A stretch of 64,000 bases of DNA from Blastococcus sp. TBT05-19 (GCF_003319095.1 NZ_QOHI01000001.1:496001-560000), one strand, 5' to 3'. Counted from the stretch's first letter, positions 17,381-26,997 are shown. The notes: generated by a model from the sequence alone, not told the origin. Numbers and translations are program-made.

Positions 17381-18220
17381 GTGGGCCGTCTCATCGCCGT
17401 TGTGCTCTTCGTCGCCCTGCTGGTGCCCGGGGTGCTCCTCGCCCGTGCGTGGGGTCTGGCGGCCGCTCGCCGGGCCGTCGCCGGAGCGGCCGTCGAGCTG
17501 GCCGATCCGACGCCCGAGGGCGTGGACACCCTGCGCCGCCAGGCCGCCCACGGGCGCCGGTGGCGCGGGCTGGGCCTGCTGCTCGGCGTCGCGGGCATCG
17601 TCGCCAGCGTCGTCCTGTTCGCCGAGGCGTCGGTCTTCCTCTGGATCCCGGCGCTCGCGGTGGGCCTCCTGGCCGGCGTCCTGCTGGCCGAGGCCACCCG
17701 GCCGCGCCCGCGCTGGGCCCTCTCCTCCCCGGCGCGGCGCCCCGGCCAGGGTGAGCAGATCTCGGCGTGGCTCGTGTGGAGCATGCGGGCGGTGGTCGCG
17801 GGCGTGCTGCTCGCCGCGGGCCTGATGTGGGACGCCGGGGACCTCGGCGGCGCGGTGGCCCCGATCGTCGTCGCGGTGCCGGTGGTCGCCTGGCTGACCG
17901 CGGAGATCGCGCTGCTGCGCGCACTGCTGCGCCCGATGCCGGCCGCGGGTGCCGACGTGCCGGTGGACGAGGCGCTGCGCACGTGGACGGCCCACCTGGC
18001 GACCGCGGCCGCCAGCATCGCCGCGCTGCTGCCGCTGGGCACGCTGCTCCTGCGGGCCGGCCTCGACCTCGGCGACCGCCCCGGCGGGGGCCTCGACGTG
18101 CTGCCCGTCGCCCTGGTGGCCGGCGGGTTCTCCGCGCTCGCCGCGGGCCTCGCGGTCACCGTCTTCCTCGTGACCTGGCTGCGCCCCGTGCGGTCGGCGG
18201 CCCCCGCCCTCGCGGGCTGA
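17381..18220 (+). CDS. Hypothetical multi-pass membrane protein
   Basis: 279 residues with hydrophobic segments near the N-terminus (4-22), 64-82, 88-106, 132-148, 155-175, 205-225 and 240-262. There are no recognisable catalytic motifs. The loops are Arg/Pro-rich on the presumed cytoplasmic side. It begins at a GTG 52 bp after tatD, and the stop is followed by a 361-bp stretch before the rpf gene. No family is recognised. The position between tatD and rpfB is not shared with M. tuberculosis, so it is probably lineage-specific. Confidence 0.75.
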   Translation: MGRLIAVVLFVALLVPGVLLARAWGLAAARRAVAGAAVELADPTPEGVDTLRRQAAHGRRWRGLGLLLGVAGIVASVVLFAEASVFLWIPALAVGLLAGVLLAEATRPRPRWALSSPARRPGQGEQISAWLVWSMRAVVAGVLLAAGLMWDAGDLGGAVAPIVVAVPVVAWLTAEIALLRALLRPMPAAGADVPVDEALRTWTAHLATAAASIAALLPLGTLLLRAGLDLGDRPGGGLDVLPVALVAGGFSALAAGLAVTVFLVTWLRPVRSAAPALAG

Positions 18221-18581
18221 CCGGGGGGCGGTCCTGCCCCTGGCGCGGCCGGGCCACACCGTGGCGTTCCTCACGGCCGCCCCGTGCACCGATCGCTCGC
18301 CACAGGGGCCCCACACGGCACGCCCGTAACACACGGTGTCGGCGCGCCCCCGGAGCGCGACCGACGAGTCCTGCTTCACTCGTCGTGCACCGTTGTCACG
18401 CGCGGAGTGTTCGTTATCGTGTCGTGACCGATCAGCCGGGGTGGAGGATGACCCGGGTGGCACCCAGCGGTCCGGCACCTCGGTCCCGGACGGCCGCCGC
18501 CCGCGTCTGCACCGGTGGCCGTGCCGCTCCCCAGCGGCCCGGACGCTCTCCTGCCCGGGTTCTGTGACCCCTGGAAGTGCC
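18221..18581 (+). promoter_or_regulatory. 361-bp non-coding leader/promoter region of the Rpf gene
   Basis: I see no convincing gene here. An AT-richer patch near 18408-18424 (GTTCGTTATCGTGTCGTGAC) is the best promoter candidate for the downstream Rpf gene. That would leave a leader of about 150 bases. I could not recognise a known riboswitch fold in it. Confidence 0.35.
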
Positions 18582-19673
18582 GTGCGCCGCTCGCTTCAGC
18601 TCAGCCTCTTCGCCCTGGTCCTCCTCGGACTCGTGGGCGGGACGCTGGCCTACTTCATCGCCCAGAAGTCCGTGACGCTCACCGTCGACGGGCAGACCCG
18701 CGACGTCGGCACCTACGCCGACACCGTGGGCGAGGTGCTGGAGGACGAGGGGCTGGAGCCGGCCGCGTACGACGTGGTCCTCCCGTCGCCCGACGCCCCG
18801 GTCGGCGACGGCGACGCAGTGGTGCTGAACCGGGCCCGCCCGCTGACCCTCACGATCGACGGCGTCTCCCGCGAGGTCTACGTCACCGCGCTCTCCGTCG
18901 AGGACGCGCTGGACCAGCTCGGCCTGCGCGCCGAGGGGCTCGTGGTCTCCGCCAGCCGCGCCGAGCGCCTGCCGCTCGAGGGCATGCAGCTGACCATCAC
19001 CACCCCCAAGGAGGTCGTGCTCAGGGTCGACGGCCAGGAGCGGCTCGTCGTCACCACCGCCGCCACCGCCGGTGACCTGCTCGCCGAGCAGGGCATCGCG
19101 CTGAGCGAGACCGACCGCACGAGCCTGCGGCTCGAGCAGGGCCTGCTGCACCGCATGCGGCTCCAGGTCTTCCGGGTGCAGATCGGTGACGTCACCGAGA
19201 CCACCGCCATCCCGCACGGCACCGTCGAGACCAAGGACGACGCCGCGTTCCAGGGCGACGAGGAGGTCACCCAGCCGGGCGTCGACGGCGAGCAGACCAC
19301 CACCTGGCGCGTCACCGTCGTGGACGGCCGCGAGACCGGGCGCGAGAAGCTCAGCAGCTCGGTCACCCGCCAGCCGGTCGACGAGCACGTCACCGTGGGC
19401 ACCAAGGCCAAGCCGGCCAACTCGCCGACCGCCGACGGGCTGAACTGGGCCGCGCTGGCCAAGTGCGAGTCCGGTGGCCGCCCGAACGCCGTCAGCGGCA
19501 CGGGCAAGTACCGCGGCATGTACCAGTTCTCGCAGAGCACCTGGAACGCCGTGGGCGGCACCGGCGACCCGGCCGCCGCGTCGGCCGACGAGCAGACCTA
19601 CCGCGCGCAGCTGCTGTACCAGCGCTCCGGCGCCGGCCAGTGGCCGCACTGCGGGCCCCGCCTGTTCGGCTGA
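18582..19673 (+). CDS. rpfB: Resuscitation-promoting factor, RpfB-like
   Basis: Secreted or membrane-anchored muralytic transglycosylase of 363 residues that wakes dormant cells and remodels peptidoglycan. A hydrophobic anchor lies at about residues 5-24. Three DUF348 repeats follow ([48 protein letters not shown]), then a G5 domain (about 200-275). The Rpf domain is at 287-363, with catalytic Glu296 ([10 protein letters not shown]) and cysteines 295 and 357 for the disulfide. The order tatD-rpfB-rsmA-ispE equals M. tuberculosis Rv1008-Rv1011. GTG 18582 has GGAAG five bases upstream and puts the anchor at the N-terminus; GTG 18564 is an alternative. Confidence 0.93.
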   Translation: MRRSLQLSLFALVLLGLVGGTLAYFIAQKSVTLTVDGQTRDVGTYADTVGEVLEDEGLEPAAYDVVLPSPDAPVGDGDAVVLNRARPLTLTIDGVSREVYVTALSVEDALDQLGLRAEGLVVSASRAERLPLEGMQLTITTPKEVVLRVDGQERLVVTTAATAGDLLAEQGIALSETDRTSLRLEQGLLHRMRLQVFRVQIGDVTETTAIPHGTVETKDDAAFQGDEEVTQPGVDGEQTTTWRVTVVDGRETGREKLSSSVTRQPVDEHVTVGTKAKPANSPTADGLNWAALAKCESGGRPNAVSGTGKYRGMYQFSQSTWNAVGGTGDPAAASADEQTYRAQLLYQRSGAGQWPHCGPRLFG

Positions 19674-19683
19674 TCGGATCCCC

Positions 19684-20550
19684 CTGAGCACCACACCTGA
19701 GCAGACCGACGGGCTGCTGGGCCCGGCCGCGATCCGCGAGCTGGCCCAGCAGCTCGATCTGCGTCCCACGAAGACCCTCGGGCAGAACTTCCTGCACGAC
19801 GCGAACACGATCCGGCGGATCGTGCGCACCGCCGGGCTGCGTCCCGACGACGTCGTCCTGGAGATCGGGCCCGGCCTCGGATCGCTGACCCTGGGGCTGC
19901 TCCCCGCCGCCGCGCACGTCACCGCCGTGGAGATCGACCCACGGCTGGCCGCGCTCCTGCCGGAGACGGTCGCGGCCCGCCGTCCCGACCTCGCCGACCG
20001 GCTGACCGTCGTCGAGGCCGACGCGCTGCGGGTGACCGAGCTGCCCGGCCCGCCGCCGACGGCGATGGTGGCCAACCTCCCGTACAACATCGCCGTCCCG
20101 GTTCTGCTGAACATGCTCGAGCTGCTGCCGACGCTGGACCGGGCCCTGGTGCTCGTGCAGGCCGAGGTCGCCGAGCGCCTCGCGGCCGCTCCCGGGTCCG
20201 GCGTGTACGGCATCCCGTCGGTGAAGGCGTCCTGGTACGGCGAGGTGCGCCGCGCCGGCAACGTGGGACGACGGGTGTTCTGGCCCGAGCCGAACGTGGA
20301 CTCCGGCCTGGTCTCGCTCGTCCGCCGCCCACCGCCACCGGGCGACCGGCAGGCCACCTTCGCCGTCGCGGACGCCGCCTTCGCGATGCGCCGCAAGAGC
20401 CTGCGGGCCGCGCTCGCCCGCTGGGCCGGGAGCCCGGCGGCGGCCGAGACGCGGCTCCGGGCCGCGGGGATCGAGCCCTCCACCCGGGGCGAGCAGCTGT
20501 CGGTCGCCGACTTCGCGCGGCTGGCGGCCACCGACCCGGTGCTGCCGTGA
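19684..20550 (+). CDS. rsmA: 16S rRNA dimethyladenosine transferase (KsgA), apparent CTG start
   Basis: Dimethylates A1518 and A1519 in helix 45 of 16S rRNA. Motifs are [11 protein letters not shown] (about residue 26), the SAM motif [10 protein letters not shown] (about 60), EIDPRLA, the NLPYNI catalytic block (about 131) and [10 protein letters not shown]. Length is 288 residues if read from CTG 19684. No ATG, GTG or TTG lies in frame between the rpfB stop and the conserved TKTLGQNFL block. The next GTG upstream (19474) lies deep inside rpfB. CTGAGCACC, eleven bases after the rpfB stop, is therefore the best start. The gene overlaps ispE by four bases (GTGA). Confidence 0.9.
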   Translation: MSTTPEQTDGLLGPAAIRELAQQLDLRPTKTLGQNFLHDANTIRRIVRTAGLRPDDVVLEIGPGLGSLTLGLLPAAAHVTAVEIDPRLAALLPETVAARRPDLADRLTVVEADALRVTELPGPPPTAMVANLPYNIAVPVLLNMLELLPTLDRALVLVQAEVAERLAAAPGSGVYGIPSVKASWYGEVRRAGNVGRRVFWPEPNVDSGLVSLVRRPPPPGDRQATFAVADAAFAMRRKSLRAALARWAGSPAAAETRLRAAGIEPSTRGEQLSVADFARLAATDPVLP

Positions 20551-21476
20551 CCGGCGTCGTCGTCGCCCGGGCACCGGCCAAGGTCAACGTGCACCTCGGC
20601 GTCGGGCCGCTGCGGGACGACGGCTTCCACGAGCTGCACACGGTCTACCTGGCGGTCTCGCTGTTCGACACCGTCAGCGCGCGTCCCGGGGAGGGGCTCT
20701 CGCTGACCGTGTCCGGCGAGGGCACCGGGGTGGCCGCCGGTCCGGGCCTGGTGCCCGGGGACCGCACCAACCTCGTCTGGCGCGCGGCCGAGCTGCTCGC
20801 CGAGCACGCGGGCGTCGCCGCCGACGCCGCGCTCGACGTCGCGAAGAGCATCCCGGTGGCCGCGGGGCTCGCCGGGGGCAGCGCGGACGCCGCGGCCGCG
20901 CTGGTGGCCCTGGACGCCCTGTGGGGGACGAGGGCCTCCCGCGAGGACCTGCTGGGGCTCGCGGCCCGGCTCGGCAGCGACGTGCCCTTCAGCCTCGTGG
21001 GCGGGGCGGCGCTGGGAACCGGCCGGGGGGAGCAGGTGACCCCGGTGCTCGCCCGGAGCCGGTCGCACTGGGTGCTCGGGATCGCGGGGGAGGGGCTCTC
21101 GACCCCCGCCGTCTACGGCGAGCTGGACCGCATGCGCGCGGCCGGAGCGCTGCCGGCGGCCGCCGGGCCCTCGCCCGCGGACCCGGTGATCGCGGCGCTG
21201 CGCGCGGGCGAGGCGGCACCGCTGGCGGCCGCGCTCACCAACGACCTGCAGCCACCGGCGCTCACCCTGCGCCCCGACCTCCGCCGCGCGCTGCGGGCGG
21301 CGACGGACGCGGGGGCGCTCGCCGCGCTGGTGAGCGGCTCCGGGCCGACCGTCGCGGCCCTGGCACCCGACGAGACGGCCGCGGTGCGGCTGGCCGCGGA
21401 GCTCGCCGGGGTCGGCGTCTTCCGCACGGTGCGCGCCGTCAGCGGGCCGGTGCCCGGCGCCCGGCTGGTCCCCTAG
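20547..21476 (+). CDS. ispE: 4-diphosphocytidyl-2-C-methyl-D-erythritol kinase
   Basis: GHMP kinase of the MEP pathway that phosphorylates CDP-methylerythritol on the way to isoprenoids (here also polyprenyl carriers for glycan export). It has 309 residues. The substrate segment [20 protein letters not shown] is at the N-terminus, and the ATP loop [17 protein letters not shown] is near residue 110. The C-terminal [10 protein letters not shown] motif is near 266. The GTG start overlaps the rsmA stop, so they are one operon. It converges with the tetR gene, and the stop codons are nearly adjacent (21473 and 21476), leaving no room for a separate terminator. Confidence 0.95.
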   Translation: MTGVVVARAPAKVNVHLGVGPLRDDGFHELHTVYLAVSLFDTVSARPGEGLSLTVSGEGTGVAAGPGLVPGDRTNLVWRAAELLAEHAGVAADAALDVAKSIPVAAGLAGGSADAAAALVALDALWGTRASREDLLGLAARLGSDVPFSLVGGAALGTGRGEQVTPVLARSRSHWVLGIAGEGLSTPAVYGELDRMRAAGALPAAAGPSPADPVIAALRAGEAAPLAAALTNDLQPPALTLRPDLRRALRAATDAGALAALVSGSGPTVAALAPDETAAVRLAAELAGVGVFRTVRAVSGPVPGARLVP

Positions 21477-22066
21477 GGCCGGACCGGCGGCGTCGGACCC
21501 AGGTGGGAGAGCCCGTCGTAGGCCAGCGCCACCAGGTGCGCGGCCACCTCGTGCTTGCCCGGTGAGCGGGTGTCCAGCCACCACTGGCCGGTGAGCGCGA
21601 CCATGCCGACCAGCGCCTGGCTGTAGAGCCCGGCCAGCTGCGGGTCGGCCCCGCGCGCGGCGACGTGGGCGCCCAGGATGTGCTCGACCTTGCGGGCCAC
21701 CTCGCCGATGAGCGACCCGAACGGACCGGCGCCGCTGGTGACCGGCGCGTCCCGCGTGAGGACGCGGAAGCCGTCGGTGTCCTCCTCGATGTAGTCCAGG
21801 AGGACCAGGGCGGCCCGCTCGAGCAGCTCGCGGGGGTGCCCGGGCTCGGAGAGCGCCGTGGTGAAGCGGCCGAGCAGGCGCTGCATCTCCCGGTCGACGA
21901 CGTCGGCGTGCAGGCCCTCCTTGCCACCGAAGTGCTCGTAGACGACCGGCTTGCTCACCTCCGCGCGGGCGGCGATCTCCTCCACCGACGTCGCGTCGAA
22001 GCCCTTGCTGGCGAAGACGCCGCGGCCCACGTCGAGCAGCTGGCGCCGCCGCTCGGTCCGGGACAT
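21473..22066 (-). CDS. TetR family regulator, likely of the adjacent desaturase
   Basis: 197 residues. The N-terminal helix-turn-helix reads GFDATSVEEIAARAEVSKPVVYEHFGGKEGL (about residues 22-52), followed by a ligand-binding helical domain with a conserved QWWLDTRSPGKHEVAAHLVALAYDGLSHL end. It lies directly downstream of the acyl-CoA desaturase gene on the same strand. A 38-nt near-perfect hairpin sits between them, just in front of the ATG at 22066. By analogy with DesT/FasR-type TetR regulators it could sense acyl-CoA and control membrane unsaturation (inference). A longer N-terminus from a CTG overlapping the desaturase stop is possible but unlikely. Confidence 0.88.
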   Translation of the reverse strand: MSRTERRRQLLDVGRGVFASKGFDATSVEEIAARAEVSKPVVYEHFGGKEGLHADVVDREMQRLLGRFTTALSEPGHPRELLERAALVLLDYIEEDTDGFRVLTRDAPVTSGAGPFGSLIGEVARKVEHILGAHVAARGADPQLAGLYSQALVGMVALTGQWWLDTRSPGKHEVAAHLVALAYDGLSHLGPTPPVRP

Positions 22067-22076
22067 GCGCACGCGC

Positions 22077-22114
22077 GAGCGGCCGGCGGGAGCACCTGCT
22101 CCCACCGGCCGCTC
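22077..22114. terminator. 38-nt hairpin between desaturase and tetR (terminator or operator)
   Basis: 18-nt arms beginning GAGCGGCCGGCGGGAGCA pair with one G-U/mismatch around a 2-nt loop. It lies after the desaturase stop and 11 bases before the tetR ATG. This position would suit an attenuator, or an autoregulatory operator for the TetR protein. Confidence 0.65.
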
Positions 22115-22131
22115 GTCGTGCGCGGAGGTGC

Positions 22132-23124
22132 TCAGCTCGCGGCGGGCGCGGGCGTGCGCCGCTTGGCCGCCAGCCGGACCGGGTCCGGCCACTTGACGTG
22201 CCAGGCCCAGCCGAGCTTCTCGAAGGCCCAGATGACCCGGGCGCTGATGTCGATCTGGCCGCGCAGCACGCCGTGCCGCGCGCAGGTCGGGTCGGCGTGG
22301 TGCAGGTTGTGCCAGGACTCGCCGGCGCTGAGGATCGCCAGCGGCCAGAAGTTGGTCGCGCGGTCACGGCCGGGGGAGACGAACGGCCGCTCGCCGACGA
22401 CGTGGCACACCGAGTTGATCGACCAGGTGACGTGGTGCAGCACCGCGATGCGCACCAGCCCGGCCCAGAAGAACGCCGACAGGGCACCGGCCCAGCTCGT
22501 CGTCACCAGACCGCCGATGACCGCGGGCAGGAAGAGGCTGATGCCCGCCCAGACGACGAACATCTGGTCGGTGCGGACGAGGGCGGAGTCCTTCAGCAGG
22601 TCCGGCGCGTAGCGCTCCATGCTGGTCTTCCGCCGCTCGAACAGCCAGCCGAGGTGTGCGTGGAACATGCCCTTGAGCAGCGCGCGGAGGTCCGTGCCGT
22701 AGCGCCACGGGGAGTGCGGGTCGCCGTCGCGGTCGGAGAAGGCGTGGTGCCGGCGGTGGTCGGCCACCCACTGCACGACCGGGCCCTGGATGGCCATGGA
22801 GCCCGCGACCGCCAGGCCCAGGCGCAGCGGCCGCTTGGCCTTGAACGAGCCGTGCGTGAAGTAGCGGTGGTAGCCGACCGTCACGCCGAGCAGGGTGAAG
22901 AAGTAGAAGCCGATCGCGAGGCCGACGTCCAGCCAGGACAGGCCCCACCCCCACACCGCCGGGACGATCGCCGCGAGGGCGAGGAACGGCACGATCACGA
23001 TGACGTAGAGCGTCACGATCTCGAGCACGCTCTTGCGCCGGCCGATCGCGTTGGCCGGCAGCCCCTCGTGGGGCGCGGCCTGGCGCGGCGGGGACATGGG
23101 CCGGGTACGGGCAGGAGCGGACAA
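22132..23124 (-). CDS. Acyl-CoA desaturase (delta-9 type)
   Basis: Integral membrane di-iron fatty-acid desaturase of 330 residues, inserting a double bond into acyl-CoA. All three histidine boxes are present: HRYFTH (about residue 86), HRRHH (about 123) and HNLHH near residue 264. Four membrane helices are arranged in two pairs. TTG 23124 is preferred as start because GGAGGCCCC lies immediately upstream; an extension to 23166 would add 14 residues without a ribosome-binding site. The downstream tetR gene probably regulates it. Likely role: fluidity adjustment of membrane lipids. Confidence 0.93.
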   Translation of the reverse strand: MSAPARTRPMSPPRQAAPHEGLPANAIGRRKSVLEIVTLYVIVIVPFLALAAIVPAVWGWGLSWLDVGLAIGFYFFTLLGVTVGYHRYFTHGSFKAKRPLRLGLAVAGSMAIQGPVVQWVADHRRHHAFSDRDGDPHSPWRYGTDLRALLKGMFHAHLGWLFERRKTSMERYAPDLLKDSALVRTDQMFVVWAGISLFLPAVIGGLVTTSWAGALSAFFWAGLVRIAVLHHVTWSINSVCHVVGERPFVSPGRDRATNFWPLAILSAGESWHNLHHADPTCARHGVLRGQIDISARVIWAFEKLGWAWHVKWPDPVRLAAKRRTPAPAAS

Positions 23125-23343
23125 GGGGCCTCCGGGGGCGACCGACGGGGGGAACGGCGGGCGCACGTCGGGCCCGGCTACGTGGCCGTAACCTACGCCC
23201 CCGTAGGGCGCCCGGCGACCCGGCCCGGTCGACCGGCGCGGGCACCCGTCAGCCGGGCAGGTGTCCCGCCTCCGCGTCGGGCCCTAGGCTCGCGGGGAGC
23301 GCCGGCACGCAGCGGCGCTCCCGGGCTCCCGCGGGCCCGGGGA

Positions 23344-23416
23344 TGGGGGATGGGGTAATCGGCAGCCCGCCGGCCTTTGGAGCCGTGCAGTCTCGGTTCG
23401 AGTCCGAGTCCCCCAG
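23344..23416 (+). tRNA. tRNA-Gln (anticodon TTG)
   Basis: Acceptor TGGGGGA pairs with TCCCCCA. The D stem GGG/CCC and anticodon stem CCGGC/GCCGT (outer pair mismatched) hold the loop CTTTGGA, and the T arm is CTCGG-TTCGAGT-CCGAG. Discriminator G at 23416, no encoded CCA. A TAGGCT -10-like box lies at 23285-23290 on the same strand, about 53 bases upstream. Confidence 0.95.
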
Positions 23417-23449
23417 CGAGCACCGCGCCGACGCCGACCGAGGAGTTCC

Positions 23450-24958
23450 GTGACCCACGCCCAGCCGGACCCCGTCCCCGACGCGCCGACGGTCGCCGCC
23501 GTCGTCGTCCTCGCCGCCGGGCAGGGCACCCGCATGCGGTCGGCCACGCCGAAGGTCCTGCACCCGCTCGGCGGCCGCAGCATGCTCGGGCACGTGCTCG
23601 CCGCGGCCGCCCCGCTGGGCGCCGGGGTGACCGTCGTCGTGGTGGGCGCCGGGCGGGAGCTCGTCCGGGAGCACCTCGCCGCCGTCGCGCCGGACGCCCT
23701 CCCCGTGGTGCAGGAGGAGCAGCGCGGCTCCGGTCACGCCGCCGCCGTCGCCCTGGCCGCGGTGCCCGATCTCACCGGGCCGGTCCTGCTGGTCAACGGC
23801 GACGCCCCGCTGCTGCGGGCCTCGACGGTCGCCCGCCTGGTGGAGGAGCACCGCAGCCGGGAGAACGCGCTCACCGTGCTCACCGCCGAGGTCGAGGACC
23901 CCACCGGGCTCGGCCGCATCGTCCGGGACGCCGACGGTTCCGTGCGCGCGATCGTCGAGCAGCGCGACGCCACCGACGAGCAGCGGGCCATCCGCGAGAT
24001 CAACGCGGGCGTCTACGTGGGCGACGCCGCCGCCGTCCGGTCCGCGCTCGGCCGGATCGACGCCGACAACGACCAGGGCGAGCTCTACTTCACCGACGTC
24101 CTGGCCCTGCTCGTCGGGGACGGCGCCCGGGTCGGCGGCGTCATCGCCGAGGACCCCGACGACGTGCTCGGCTGCAACGACCGGGTCGAGCTCGCCGCCC
24201 GCCGTCGCACCCTCAACGACCGCGTGCTGGACGACCTCATGCGCAGCGGCGTCACCGTCGTCGACCCCCTCACCACGTGGGTCGACGTCACCGTGACCGT
24301 CGGCCGGGACGCCGTCCTCGAGCCCGGCACGCACCTCCAGGGGGCGACGTCGGTGGGTGACGCTGCCCACGTGGGCCCCGACACCACCCTGGTCGACTGC
24401 ACGGTGGCCGACGGTGCGTCGGTCGTGCGCTCGCACTGCCTCGGCGCCGCGATCGGACCGGGGGCGACCGTGGGTCCGTTCAGCTACCTCCGCCCGGGCA
24501 CCGACCTCGGCCGGGGGGCGAAGGTCGGGGCGTTCGTCGAGACGAAGAACGTGCAGGTGGGGGAGGGGTCCAAGGTCCCGCACCTGTCCTACGTCGGCGA
24601 CGCGACGATCGGCACCGGGAGCAACATCGGGGCCGCCACGGTGTTCGTCAACTACGACGGCGTCGCCAAGCACCGCACCATGATCGGCGACCACGTCCGG
24701 GTGGGCTCGGACACCATGCTCGTGGCGCCGGTCACGGTCGGGGACGGCGCGTACACCGCCGCGGGCTCCGTCATCACCTCCGACGTGCCCCCCGGGGCGA
24801 TGGGCGTCGCTCGGGCGGCCCAGCGCAATGTGGCAGGCTGGGTCCGTCGCCGACGGCCCGGAACGCCTGCTGCGCAGGCCGCGGAAGCAGCCGAGAACCG
24901 GGCCGGGGCACTTCGGGAGGAGTCGTCCGGTCCCTCCCGAGCGGACACCGACAGCTAG
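23450..24958 (+). CDS. glmU: Bifunctional GlcNAc-1-P uridyltransferase / GlcN-1-P acetyltransferase
   Basis: Makes UDP-GlcNAc, the precursor of peptidoglycan and of amino-sugar polysaccharides. 502 residues. The N-terminal pyrophosphorylase has VVLAAGQGTRMRSATPKVLH (about residues 16-35) and VNGDAPLL. The C-terminal left-handed beta-helix is visible as hexapeptide repeats from about 285, with the acetyl-transfer region RPGTDLG, KNVQVGEGSKVPHLSYVGDA and NYDGVAKHRT. The GTG start has GAGGAG upstream. A Ser/Ala/Glu-rich C-terminal tail is dispensable-looking. prs follows after 15 bp, as in mycobacteria. Confidence 0.97.
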   Translation: MTHAQPDPVPDAPTVAAVVVLAAGQGTRMRSATPKVLHPLGGRSMLGHVLAAAAPLGAGVTVVVVGAGRELVREHLAAVAPDALPVVQEEQRGSGHAAAVALAAVPDLTGPVLLVNGDAPLLRASTVARLVEEHRSRENALTVLTAEVEDPTGLGRIVRDADGSVRAIVEQRDATDEQRAIREINAGVYVGDAAAVRSALGRIDADNDQGELYFTDVLALLVGDGARVGGVIAEDPDDVLGCNDRVELAARRRTLNDRVLDDLMRSGVTVVDPLTTWVDVTVTVGRDAVLEPGTHLQGATSVGDAAHVGPDTTLVDCTVADGASVVRSHCLGAAIGPGATVGPFSYLRPGTDLGRGAKVGAFVETKNVQVGEGSKVPHLSYVGDATIGTGSNIGAATVFVNYDGVAKHRTMIGDHVRVGSDTMLVAPVTVGDGAYTAAGSVITSDVPPGAMGVARAAQRNVAGWVRRRRPGTPAAQAAEAAENRAGALREESSGPSRADTDS

Positions 24959-24973
24959 GGATACGCGAAGCCG

Positions 24974-25954
24974 ATGAGTGCGATCCGGCAGACGACGAAC
25001 AAGAGCCTGATGCTCTTCTCCGGTCGGGCCTACCCGGCGCTGACCGACGAGATCGCCGGTCACCTCGGCGTCACGCCGACCCCCACCGCGTCGTACGAGT
25101 TCGCCAACGGCGAGCTGTTCGTCCGGTTCGAGGAGTCGGTGCGCGGGTGCGACGCCTTCGTGGTGCAGAGCCACACGGCGCCGATCAACACCTGGCTGAT
25201 GGAGCAGCTGATCATGGTCGACGCGCTCAAGCGCGCCTCGGCCAAGCGGATCACCGTCGTCGCGCCGTTCTTCCCCTACGCCCGCCAGGACAAGAAGCAC
25301 CGCGGCCGCGAGCCCATCTCGGCCCGCCTGGTCGCCGACCTGTTCAAGACCGCGGGCGCCGACCGGCTCATGGCCGTCGACCTGCACACCGCGCAGATCC
25401 AGGGCTTCTTCGACGGTCCGGTCGACCACCTCTTCGCCATGAACCTGCTCATCGACGAGGTCAAGCGCAAGTGGGGGCACTGCGACCTCACCGTCGTCTC
25501 GCCCGATGCCGGTCGCGTCCGGGTGTCGGAGCGGTGGAGCGACAAGCTCGGCGGCACGCCGCTGGCCTTCATCCACAAGACCCGTGACCCGCTGCGGCCC
25601 AACGAGGTCGTCGCCAACCGCGTCGTCGGCGAGGTCGAGGGCCGCGTCTGCATCCTGGTCGACGACATGATCGACACCGGCGGCACGATCGTGAAGGCCG
25701 CCGACACGCTGTTCGCCGAGGGCGCCACGGACGTCGTCATCGCCGCGACCCACGGGGTGCTCTCCGGCCCCGCCGTCGACCGGCTGAAGAACAGCCGGGT
25801 CAGCGAGGTGCTGGTCACCAACACGCTGCCCATCGAGCCGGCCCGGCAGTTCGACAAGCTCACCGTGCTCTCCATCGCCCCGCTGCTGGCGCAGGCGATC
25901 AAGGCCGTCTTCGAGGACGGCTCGGTGACCAGCCTGTTCGGCGGCGAGTCGTAA
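24974..25954 (+). CDS. prs: Ribose-phosphate pyrophosphokinase
   Basis: Makes PRPP from ribose-5-phosphate and ATP for nucleotides, His, Trp and (in actinobacteria) decaprenyl-phosphoribose. 326 residues. The ATP-binding flexible loop region YARQDKKHRGREPISA is near residue 99, and the metal-binding DLHTAQIQGFF is near 136. The PRPP loop VDDMIDTGGTI lies near residue 229. It starts with ATG 15 bp after glmU and is probably cotranscribed. It is followed by a 318-bp repeat-containing spacer before rplY. Confidence 0.97.
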   Translation: MSAIRQTTNKSLMLFSGRAYPALTDEIAGHLGVTPTPTASYEFANGELFVRFEESVRGCDAFVVQSHTAPINTWLMEQLIMVDALKRASAKRITVVAPFFPYARQDKKHRGREPISARLVADLFKTAGADRLMAVDLHTAQIQGFFDGPVDHLFAMNLLIDEVKRKWGHCDLTVVSPDAGRVRVSERWSDKLGGTPLAFIHKTRDPLRPNEVVANRVVGEVEGRVCILVDDMIDTGGTIVKAADTLFAEGATDVVIAATHGVLSGPAVDRLKNSRVSEVLVTNTLPIEPARQFDKLTVLSIAPLLAQAIKAVFEDGSVTSLFGGES

Positions 25955-26025
25955 CACTGCGATCCTCCGGATCGCATCGCGGCCACGTGCCGTCCCCTGC
26001 TGCGACGAGCGAGCTCCCGTCCCGC

Positions 26026-26120
26026 CTCGGGGGAGCCTCCGGCCCCCCGCTCGGCGGAACCCGCTTCGCGGAGTTGCTCGCCCGTCCGTCCTCGGGGGAG
26101 CCTCCGGCCCCCCGCTCGGC
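26026..26120. repeat. Two 30-nt direct repeats between prs and rplY
   Basis: Bases 26026-26055 and 26091-26120 are identical 30-mers, beginning CTCGGGGGAGCCTCCGGCCC, with a 65-base period. Each can fold through GGGGG/CCCCC. The rest of the 318-bp spacer holds no gene I would support. A short open frame through it is only a by-product of base composition. Confidence 0.8.
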
Positions 26121-26272
26121 CGGACCCTCGGCCGGGTCGCGTATCGTGTCTCCCGTTGCCCGGCGAGGGAGCGCTCCTGCGTTCCGTGATCGACGTGCGT
26201 GTGCCCGCTGAGGGTGCGTTGCGCCCGGTCGCCGGCACGCACGCAGACCCTCTTCGCTAGGAGCACATCACC

Positions 26273-26989
26273 GTGGCTGACTTCCGCCTCGACGCCGAGA
26301 TCCGCACCGAGTTCGGCAAGGGCAGCGCTCGTCGCACCCGCCGCGCCGGCCGCGTCCCGGGCGTCCTCTACGGGCACGGCCAGGACGTCGTCCACCTGTC
26401 GCTGCCCGCCCGCGAGTTCGCCGCGGCGCTGCGCAACGGCGGTTCCAACGTGCTGCTCACCGTCGTCCTCGACGGCAAGGAGCAGCTCGCGCTGACCAAG
26501 GCCGTGCAGCGCGACCCGCTGACCCGCATCCACGAGCACGTCGACCTGGTCATCGTCCGCCGCGGCGAGAAGGTCACCGTCGACGTCCCCGTCCTCACCA
26601 CCGGCGAGACCACCGCCGACGTGCTGGTGAGCATCGAGCTCAACACCGTCTCCATCGAGGCGCTGGCCACCGCGATCCCCGAGTCGATCGAGGTCGACGT
26701 CACCGGCCGCGGCGTCGGCGAGGGCGTCACCGCCGGTTCGCTGGAGCTGCCGGAGGGCGCCACGCTGGTCACCGACCCCGAGGCGCTCGTCGTCAACCTG
26801 ATGGCCGCCCCGACCGCCGAGGCGCTGGAGGCCGAGCTCGCCGAGGCCGAGGCCGAGGCCGGCATCGAGCGCGAGGAGTCCGACGAGGCCGCCGAGGGCG
26901 CCGGCGAGGGCGACGTCGTCCCCGAGCCGCAGGACCAGGGCAGCGGCGAGTCGATGGACTCGGCGGAGAAGTCCGCCGACGACGCCTGA
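26273..26989 (+). CDS. rplY: 50S ribosomal protein L25 / general stress protein Ctc
   Basis: 5S rRNA-binding ribosomal protein of the long CTC type, 238 residues. The N-terminal L25 domain (FRTEFGKG-like start [20 protein letters not shown], then PGVLYGHG) is followed by the TL5-type C-terminal beta domain (about 95-185). An acidic Glu/Ala tail of about 55 residues ends the chain. GTG 26273 has AGGAG ten bases upstream. It lies between prs and pth, as in mycobacteria (with lpqT absent here). Confidence 0.94.
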   Translation: MADFRLDAEIRTEFGKGSARRTRRAGRVPGVLYGHGQDVVHLSLPAREFAAALRNGGSNVLLTVVLDGKEQLALTKAVQRDPLTRIHEHVDLVIVRRGEKVTVDVPVLTTGETTADVLVSIELNTVSIEALATAIPESIEVDVTGRGVGEGVTAGSLELPEGATLVTDPEALVVNLMAAPTAEALEAELAEAEAEAGIEREESDEAAEGAGEGDVVPEPQDQGSGESMDSAEKSADDA

Positions 26990-26997
26990 GGCACCCG

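Noticed and set aside
22066-22135. Longer tetR protein from a CTG overlapping the desaturase stop
   Set aside because: The added residues would be encoded by the 38-nt hairpin and are not part of the TetR fold; ATG 22066 is sufficient.
25987-26211. Small protein of about 74 residues between prs and rplY
   Set aside because: It is made of the two 30-nt repeats and flanking low-complexity sequence, with no ribosome-binding site.
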